From an uncultured Lysobacteraceae bacterium (GTDB taxonomy: Bacteria; Pseudomonadota; Gammaproteobacteria; Xanthomonadales; Xanthomonadaceae): a DNA stretch of 38,087 nucleotides. Below, in pieces: positions 32,186 to 38,087 of the stretch (its first letter is position 1; each line of letters begins with the position of its first letter). Location of the stretch: assembly GCA_937897645.1 (NCBI GenBank), contig CALCNV010000082.1, positions 1-38,087 of the forward strand, given 5' to 3'. The notes beneath the pieces are model-generated. The model was not told the origin of the DNA, ran no database searches, and worked only from the letters and a program-made list of their open reading frames with translations. The translations under genes and the position numbers were made by a program.

Positions 32186-32629
32186 ATGAAGCGCATCGTC
32201 GCATTACTCATTTTTTCAATTATTTTGACGAGTGCCGATTGCTCTAGCGGATCAAGCAAGCATGAGCCTCAAGCTGGAATCTCTGTCGATTCCACACAGA
32301 CAGCTGTAGCTCTCGACTGGCTCCGATCAAACAAGAACGAGTCTGCACTGGCCACCAATCGTTTTGGACCAACCTCAGCAGCTATTGAATTCGTTGAGCA
32401 GTTGTTTGCTGCCGGAGCAACGCAAGTGCTCGTCGTGGCCAGATTCACTGAGCCAGAGAGAATTGCAGCAGAAGGCGGTCCTTATGCGGACGAGCTCATT
32501 GTGCAACTCCCAAAAAATCCGGAGCAGCGCTCCGCGCTCTTCAGAATTATCGCTAAAGAGACGGAATCAGAAGGCTTTGAGTCACCACAGGACACCGGCC
32601 AAGCGACGGAAGCACTATGGTGGGACTGA
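32186..32629 (+). CDS. Hypothetical exported protein, cassette-type gene 3
   Basis: The 147-aa product begins MKRIVALLIFSIILTSADCS, a signal peptide, possibly lipoprotein although the box is imperfect (SADC). The mature domain is acidic and looks like a compact alpha/beta fold (AIEFVEQLFAAGATQVLVVA). It ends TEALWWD. I do not recognise it. The ATG lies 3 bases after the attC site with no ribosome site, typical of cassette genes. GC is lower than in the flanking operon. Confidence 0.66.
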   Translation: MKRIVALLIFSIILTSADCSSGSSKHEPQAGISVDSTQTAVALDWLRSNKNESALATNRFGPTSAAIEFVEQLFAAGATQVLVVARFTEPERIAAEGGPYADELIVQLPKNPEQRSALFRIIAKETESEGFESPQDTGQATEALWWD

Positions 32630-32634
32630 GGGGT

Positions 32635-32654
32635 GAACTAACGCCCTAAGTTCA
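32635..32654 (+). other. Possible attC remnant after cassette-type gene 3
   Basis: GAACTAACGCCCTAAGTTCA begins 6 bases after the gene 3 stop and has CTAAC and TTCAA elements like an attC left end, but no right half follows; the kdsB upstream region begins within about 10 bases. This is weak on its own. Confidence 0.35.
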
Positions 32655-32660
32655 ACACCA

Positions 32661-32906
32661 TGATCTAGCAATCATCAAGCGTCATCCCCGCGAAGGCGGG
32701 GATCCAGGGATTTCAAGTGTGCGAAGTACAAAGTCCCTGGGTTCCCGCCTTCGCGGGAATGACGGTACGTAGTAGTTGAGGAGTTCCGTGCTTGTCGTGC
32801 AACAATCCACCAAGCCGATCACCAATCCCAAGCCATGCCCACGTCCCTGGACTTCATAGTCGCCATCCCCGCCCGCTACGCTGCCTCGCGCTTGCCCGGC
32901 AAGCCG
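32661..32906 (+). repeat. Duplicated kdsB upstream region, copy at the intact gene
   Basis: This segment (short leader, GTCATCCC-type palindrome, TTGAGG to CAACAATCC stretch, and kdsB codons 1-24) is repeated with differences at 31333-31608. Together the two copies bracket cassette genes 2 and 3. Confidence 0.85.
32680..32764. repeat. GTCATCCC-type palindromic repeat, upstream of kdsB
   Basis: Arms starting CGTCATCCCCGCGAAGGCGG and ending CCTTCGCGGGAATGACG form a near-perfect inverted repeat with further pairing inside (AGGGA...TCCCT). It lies 70 bases before the kdsB start and is the compact form of the family. Confidence 0.88.
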
Positions 32907-33620
32907 CTGCGCCTGCTCGGCGGCGATCCGCTGGTTGTCCATGTCGCGCGTCGCGCGCTTGCGGCCGGTGCGCGTGAGGTGTGGGTCGCCACCGATGACG
33001 AACGCATTTCAACTGCATTGGAAAACAGCGGTGTGCGCGTGGCCATGACGTCGACGGCGCATGCCTCGGGAAGCGATCGCCTGGCCGAATGCGCCGACAT
33101 CGCCGGTTGGCCTGATGACACCCTCGTGGTGAATCTGCAGGGCGATGAACCGTTCGCCCCGGCCGCGGGGATCCGCGCCGTCGCCGAAACCCTCGCCGCC
33201 AGCGGCGCGCACATGGCGACCCTCGCCACGCCCATCACCGATGCCGCGACCTTGTTCGACCCCAATGCCGTCAAGCTGGTACGCAGCGCCGCCACGGCCG
33301 AATGGGGCGATGCGCTGTACTTCAGCCGCGCACCGATCCCGTGGCACCGCGATGCCTTCGCACAGGACCACAACACCTTGCCTGCGGGCGAATGGCTGCG
33401 CCATATCGGCATCTACGCCTACCGCGCCGGGTTCCTGCGCGCCTTCGCTGCCTTGCCGCCCGGTCGCCTGGAACAAATCGAATCACTGGAACAACTGCGC
33501 GCACTGGAAGCCGGCTTCCGCATCGCCGTCGCACTGACGCCGGCACCGTTCCCGCCCGGCGTGGATACGCCTGAAGACCTGGCCCGCGCCGAACTGCAGC
33601 TGGCCAGCGACTTGCAGTGA
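32835..33620 (+). CDS. kdsB: 3-deoxy-manno-octulosonate cytidylyltransferase
   Basis: It makes CMP-Kdo, the donor for the inner core of lipopolysaccharide, in the cytosol. The 261-aa protein has the nucleotide-binding start IVAIPARYAASRLPGKPLR, then VWVATDDERI, VNLQGDEPF and HIGIYAYRAGFL, all family landmarks. The start is ATG 32835. In related genomes kdsB follows lpxK closely, but here about 2 kb of cassette-like DNA lies between them, so it needs its own promoter or long read-through. Its stop overlaps the phosphatase start by 4 bases (GTGA). Confidence 0.96.
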   Translation: MPTSLDFIVAIPARYAASRLPGKPLRLLGGDPLVVHVARRALAAGAREVWVATDDERISTALENSGVRVAMTSTAHASGSDRLAECADIAGWPDDTLVVNLQGDEPFAPAAGIRAVAETLAASGAHMATLATPITDAATLFDPNAVKLVRSAATAEWGDALYFSRAPIPWHRDAFAQDHNTLPAGEWLRHIGIYAYRAGFLRAFAALPPGRLEQIESLEQLRALEAGFRIAVALTPAPFPPGVDTPEDLARAELQLASDLQ

Positions 33621-34108
33621 AGCTACTCGTCGTCTGCCTGGGCAACATCTGTCGCTCGCCCTTGGCAGAGGGCGCGCTGCGTGCGCGCATCGCGGACTCC
33701 GCGCTGGCCGGTCGCGTGCAGGTCGACTCCGCCGGCACTGGTGACTGGCACGTGGGCCAACCGCCTGATCCGCGTGCCATCCGATGCGCGCGTGGGCATG
33801 GCGTGGACATATCCGGCTTGCGCGCACGCCAGCTGCATGCCGACGATTACGCCCACTTCGACTGGCTGCTGTGCGCCGACCCGCAGAACCTGCGTGACGT
33901 GATGCGGCGCGCACCGGCCGGTATGCGTGACAAGGCCGTGTTGCTGCTGGAATGGGCCGGCCTGGAAGCAGGCGCGGGCGTTCCAGACCCCTATACGGGT
34001 GGCCATGCCGAGTTCGAACACGCATGGCGACTGGTCGATTCGGCGGCACAGGCGGTCGTGGCCCGCCTGTGTGCACAGCCGGAGTCCGGCATAATCCAGA
34101 CCAGATGA
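33617..34108 (+). CDS. Low-molecular-weight protein tyrosine phosphatase
   Basis: The 163-aa protein has the catalytic loop VCLGNICRSPLAEG near the N-terminus (nucleophile Cys7, Arg13 in CX5R) and the general-acid Asp124 in PDPYTGG. Such enzymes remove phosphate from bacterial tyrosine kinases that control exopolysaccharide assembly or from UDP-sugar dehydrogenases. No kinase gene is adjacent. The start is GTG 33617 within the kdsB stop, and the end overlaps the next gene by 4 bases (ATGA), so the three genes are coupled. Confidence 0.94.
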   Translation: MKLLVVCLGNICRSPLAEGALRARIADSALAGRVQVDSAGTGDWHVGQPPDPRAIRCARGHGVDISGLRARQLHADDYAHFDWLLCADPQNLRDVMRRAPAGMRDKAVLLLEWAGLEAGAGVPDPYTGGHAEFEHAWRLVDSAAQAVVARLCAQPESGIIQTR

Positions 34109-35526
34109 CGACCCACCCGGCTCCCGAGTTCCCCGATACCCTGCAATGGCTCAACGCGCCGGCAACCACGTTGCACGAGCAACGCGGGCGGGTAGTGGCG
34201 CTGGTCTTCGTCAACGCGGCGTCGGCCTGGTGCTGGCAGCGCATGCGTGACCTGGCGCAACTGCACACCCGCTATCCGGGGCGCCTGCAGCCGATCGCCA
34301 TCCACGTGCCACGCTTCGAATCCGAGCGCGATCCACAGAACGTGCTCAAGCAGCTGCGTCGGCAGGGCATCACGTTTCCCATTGCCCATGACGGCGATTG
34401 GCGCGCGTGGCAGCGCTTCGGCGTGGACACCTGGCCCAGCGTGCTGTTGATCGATGCCCACGGGCAGGTACGCGAGCGCGTGGTCGGGCTGGATTCCATC
34501 GCGCAACTGGAGCGGCCGCTGGCGGCGCTGTGCGATGCATTGCCGCAGCCGCATGATGATGACGCGCGCCGCTCCCTGGAGTCGAATCCCGAGCCGCAAT
34601 CGGCACTGCGCTTCCCGGTGGGCATCGCGGCATCCGCGGACCGCCTGTATGTCGCCGACAGCGGCCACCACCGCGTCCTGGAATGCAACCACGCCGGGCG
34701 CGTGCTGCGCCAATTCGGCATGGGCACGGCGGACTTCATCGACGGTGAACTCGAACACGCCGCGTTCCGGCGCCCGCACGGCCTGGCCCTGGCGCGCGAC
34801 GTGCTGTACGTGGCCGACAGCGGCAACCACGCGCTGCGTCGCATCGTGCTGAGTGCCGGCCGCGTGGAAACCCTGTGCGGCAATGGCCGCGCCGGCGAAC
34901 CGGTCGCCGGTCCGGTGGCCAATCCACGCGATATCGCACTCAACCAGCCGCTGGCGGTCGCGGCCACCGACAGCGACGTGCATATCGCGCTGGCAGGCGA
35001 CAACCGCGTGTGGACCTATTCCCTGGCGCGTGGCGACCTCGCTTGCCGCGCAGGTTCGGGCCAGCTCGACGTCCGCGATGGCATGGGGTCGGCCGCGGCA
35101 TTCGCACAGCCGATGGCGTTGGCCGTGGTGCAGCAGATGCTCTATGTCTGCGATGCGCTGGGTTCTTCGGTGCGTTCCATGCAATTGCGCAACGACACCG
35201 TGCAGACGTTGCTGGGGCAGGGCATGTGGGATTTCGGCGATGCCGACGGTCCGCGCGAGCTGGCCCGCCTGCAGAACCCGCAGGCGCTGGCCCTCAGCCC
35301 GGATTCCCCGGTGCTGTGGATCGCCGATACCGGCAACGGCTGCCTGCGCAGCCTGCGCCTGGGTGGTGGCGAACTCTCCACGGTCTCGCTGCCACGCAAG
35401 CTGCAGGGTCCGGCCGGCCTGGCCATTTCCGCAGGCGCGCTGTGGATCGCGGAAACCGACGCGCATGCGGTGCTGCGTTTCGATATCGCCAGCGGCGTGC
35501 TGGAACCGGTGTCGATTGACGGGTGA
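34105..35526 (+). CDS. Thioredoxin-like/NHL-repeat protein (NHLRC2-like)
   Basis: The 473-aa protein combines an N-terminal thioredoxin-like domain (about 1-150) with a beta-propeller made of NHL repeats (about 165-473). Repeats show the pattern LYVADSGHHRV, LYVADSGNHAL, LWIADTGNGCL and LWIAETDAHAV. The usual CXXC active site is missing: the loop reads SAWCWQRM with a single Cys, so classic disulfide exchange is unlikely. No signal peptide is seen, which puts it in the cytosol. The start ATG overlaps the phosphatase stop. The role is unknown. Confidence 0.87.
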   Translation: MTTHPAPEFPDTLQWLNAPATTLHEQRGRVVALVFVNAASAWCWQRMRDLAQLHTRYPGRLQPIAIHVPRFESERDPQNVLKQLRRQGITFPIAHDGDWRAWQRFGVDTWPSVLLIDAHGQVRERVVGLDSIAQLERPLAALCDALPQPHDDDARRSLESNPEPQSALRFPVGIAASADRLYVADSGHHRVLECNHAGRVLRQFGMGTADFIDGELEHAAFRRPHGLALARDVLYVADSGNHALRRIVLSAGRVETLCGNGRAGEPVAGPVANPRDIALNQPLAVAATDSDVHIALAGDNRVWTYSLARGDLACRAGSGQLDVRDGMGSAAAFAQPMALAVVQQMLYVCDALGSSVRSMQLRNDTVQTLLGQGMWDFGDADGPRELARLQNPQALALSPDSPVLWIADTGNGCLRSLRLGGGELSTVSLPRKLQGPAGLAISAGALWIAETDAHAVLRFDIASGVLEPVSIDG

Positions 35527-35533
35527 CCGGCGC

Positions 35534-37390
35534 GTGGGCGGCGTGGCAGGCGATTTCGATGGCAAGGCCTATGCCGCTGCGCTGAGCACGGCGCCCGGCG
35601 TGTACCGCATGTATGCGGCCGACGATAGCCTGCTGTACGTGGGCAAGGCCGGTGCACTGCGCAAGCGGGTGTCCAGCTACTTCAACAACACGCCCAAGAC
35701 CCCGCGCATCCACGCCATGCTGGCGCAGGTAGCGCGCATGGACGTCACCGTCACCCGCACCGAAGGCGAGGCGCTGCTGCTGGAAAACCAGCTGATCAAG
35801 TCGCTGGCCCCGCGCTACAACGTGTCGCTGCGCGACGACAAGAGTTACCCGTACATCCTGCTGACCCAGGAAACCTGGCCGCGCATTGCCATGCACCGCG
35901 GTCCGCGCGCGGTGCCCGGACGTTACTTCGGCCCGTATCCCGGCGTGGGCGCGGTGCGCGACACCCTCAACCTGATGCAGAAGCTGTTCAAGATCCGCAA
36001 TTGCGAAGACAGCGTGTTCCGCAACCGCACCCGGCCCTGCCTGCAGCACCAGATCGGCCGCTGCAGCGCACCGTGCGTCGACCGGGTACCTGCCGGCGAT
36101 TACGCCCAGGCCGTGCGCCGTGCCGGCCTGTTCCTCGACGGACGCAGTGACGAACTGACCGACGAACTGGGCGCGGCGATGGAAGACGCCAGCCAGCGCC
36201 TGGAATTCGAGGAAGCTGCGCGCCTGCGTGACCTGGTCGGCTCGCTGCGCAGCATGCAGGCGCGCCAGTACGTGGATGGCCGCGCCGCCGACCTCGACGT
36301 GCTGGCCTGCGCCATGCAGGGCACCAGCGCGTGCGTGCTGCTGCTGGCGTTCCGTGACGGACGCAACCTGGGCACGCGCGCCTTCTTCCCGCGTACCCAT
36401 GGCGAGGACAACCCGGCCGAGGTGCTGGCCGCCTTCGTATCGCAGTACTACGCCGAACAGACCCCGCCGCAGGAAATCGTGCTGGACCGGGAAATCCCCG
36501 ACGCGGCGCTCATCGAAACCGCCTTGTCGGCGTCGGCGGAGCGCAAGGTGCAGCTGAAGTGGAACGTGCGCGGCGAGCGTGCCGGTTACCTGGACCTGGC
36601 CACGCGCAATGCGGAAATCACCCTGGCCAGCGAGCTCTCCAGTCGCAACGCGCAGCAGGTGCGCGGCGAAGCCCTGCGTGATTTGCTGGGCCTGGGCGAG
36701 CCGGCCAAACGCATCGAATGCTTCGACATCAGCCACACCATGGGCGAGGCGACGGTGGCCTCCTGCGTGGTCTTCGATGCCGCAGGCCCGGTGCGTGCGC
36801 AATACCGGCGCTACAACATCACCGGCATCGAGCCGGGCGACGACTATGCGGCCATGCGCCAAGCCATCGAACGTCGCTTCCGCAAGGCAGTGGAAGAGGG
36901 TGGCGTGCTGCCCGACGTGCTGCTGATCGATGGCGGCGCCGGGCAACTCACGCAGGCGCGCGAAGCCCTGGCCGAACTGGGCGTGGACAGCGTGGTGCTG
37001 GTCGGCGTGGCCAAGGGCGAAGAGCGCCGTGCGGGCCACGAGACCCTGATCCTGGCCGATGGTCGTGAAGTACAGCCGGGTGCGGCATCGCCGGCCCTGC
37101 AACTGGTGCAGCAGGTGCGTGACGAGGCGCACCGCTTCGCCATCACCGGCCACCGCGGCAAGCGCCAGAAGGCGCGCACCACCAGCAAGTTGGAAGACAT
37201 CGCCGGCATCGGTCCGCGCCGACGCGCCAGCCTGCTCAAGCATTTCGGTGGACTGGCGGGGCTGAAAGCCGCGGCGGTGGACGAGATCGCGCGCGTCGAA
37301 GGCATCAACGATGCACTGGCCCAGCGAATCTACGCTAACCTGCATGGGCTGGCGGCACCCCCGGCGCCGGCCACGACAGGAAACGAGTAG
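35534..37390 (+). CDS. uvrC: Excinuclease ABC subunit C
   Basis: The nuclease subunit of nucleotide excision repair makes both incisions with UvrB. The 618-aa protein has the GIY-YIG domain (APGVYRMYAADDSLLYVGKA), a cysteine-containing linker (CLQHQIGRCSAPCV), the UVR motif (QRLEFEEAARLRDLVGSL), the RNase H-like domain (CFDISHTMGEATVASCVVFD; LLIDGGAGQLTQA) and helix-hairpin-helix motifs (IAGIGPRRRASLLKHFGG). There is no ATG near the start; GTG 35534 is used and GTG 35543 is nearly equal. It starts 7 bases after the NHL gene. Confidence 0.97.
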   Translation: MGGVAGDFDGKAYAAALSTAPGVYRMYAADDSLLYVGKAGALRKRVSSYFNNTPKTPRIHAMLAQVARMDVTVTRTEGEALLLENQLIKSLAPRYNVSLRDDKSYPYILLTQETWPRIAMHRGPRAVPGRYFGPYPGVGAVRDTLNLMQKLFKIRNCEDSVFRNRTRPCLQHQIGRCSAPCVDRVPAGDYAQAVRRAGLFLDGRSDELTDELGAAMEDASQRLEFEEAARLRDLVGSLRSMQARQYVDGRAADLDVLACAMQGTSACVLLLAFRDGRNLGTRAFFPRTHGEDNPAEVLAAFVSQYYAEQTPPQEIVLDREIPDAALIETALSASAERKVQLKWNVRGERAGYLDLATRNAEITLASELSSRNAQQVRGEALRDLLGLGEPAKRIECFDISHTMGEATVASCVVFDAAGPVRAQYRRYNITGIEPGDDYAAMRQAIERRFRKAVEEGGVLPDVLLIDGGAGQLTQAREALAELGVDSVVLVGVAKGEERRAGHETLILADGREVQPGAASPALQLVQQVRDEAHRFAITGHRGKRQKARTTSKLEDIAGIGPRRRASLLKHFGGLAGLKAAAVDEIARVEGINDALAQRIYANLHGLAAPPAPATTGNE

Positions 37391-37398
37391 CGCACGCG

Positions 37399-38087
<689 letters not shown>

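Noticed and set aside
35294..37345. Open frame of 683 codons on the minus strand opposite uvrC and the NHL gene
   Set aside because: It is antisense to well-supported genes, has low-complexity composition and no recognisable domain or ribosome site.

Overview
The window is a GC-rich chromosomal segment of a gammaproteobacterium, most likely a member of the Xanthomonadaceae/Lysobacter group. I infer this from the gene order lolC-lolD-comEC-exbB-exbD-msbA-lpxK-kdsB-phosphatase-uvrC-pgsA-tRNA-Gly, the sdhCDAB locus followed by sdhE, a single-chain E1 alpha/beta dehydrogenase, and the many short palindromic repeats between genes. No plasmid, phage or transposase gene is visible.

Layout. Positions 1-7000: class I fumarase, an AT-rich orphan membrane protein, a glutathione S-transferase, a minus-strand fatty-acid-hydroxylase-like membrane enzyme, a tightly overlapped minus-strand operon (DUF456 protein, outer-membrane phospholipase PldA, ArsC-type reductase) and a cold-shock protein with a strong terminator. 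Positions 7000-11100: two glycine-zipper envelope proteins, an anchored c-type cytochrome, tcdA, tatD and a small membrane protein. Positions 11100-16800: glutaryl-CoA dehydrogenase, a GNAT acetyltransferase overlapping a second GST, a fused alpha/beta E1 dehydrogenase, a 197-bp MITE-like element and an FMN reductase. Positions 16890-22400: a respiratory complex II locus, with ygfZ divergent from an SDHAF4-like gene, sdhC, sdhD, sdhA, a 75-aa membrane protein, sdhB, sdhE and a ygfX-like gene. Positions 22400-30843: lipoprotein release (lolC, lolD), DNA uptake (comEC), an ExbB/ExbD energy module and lipid A export and phosphorylation (msbA, lpxK). Positions 32835-38087: kdsB, a low-molecular-weight phosphatase, a thioredoxin-like/NHL protein, uvrC, pgsA and the start of tRNA-Gly(GCC).

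The most unusual part is 30844-32834, which separates lpxK from kdsB. It holds three low-GC orphan genes with export signals, one complete attC-like recombination site (32067-32182), truncated attC-like pieces, and a duplicated diverged copy of the kdsB upstream region with its first 24 codons (31333-31608 versus 32661-32906). I read it as a small integron-type gene-cassette cluster without an integrase, lodged in the lipopolysaccharide operon and flanked by a second kdsB allele fragment.

A second theme is intergenic palindromes. At least six kinds occur. Three of the four convergent gene gaps hold one, and the fourth holds a bidirectional terminator. In the tcdA/tatD gap the palindrome arms supply both stop codons.
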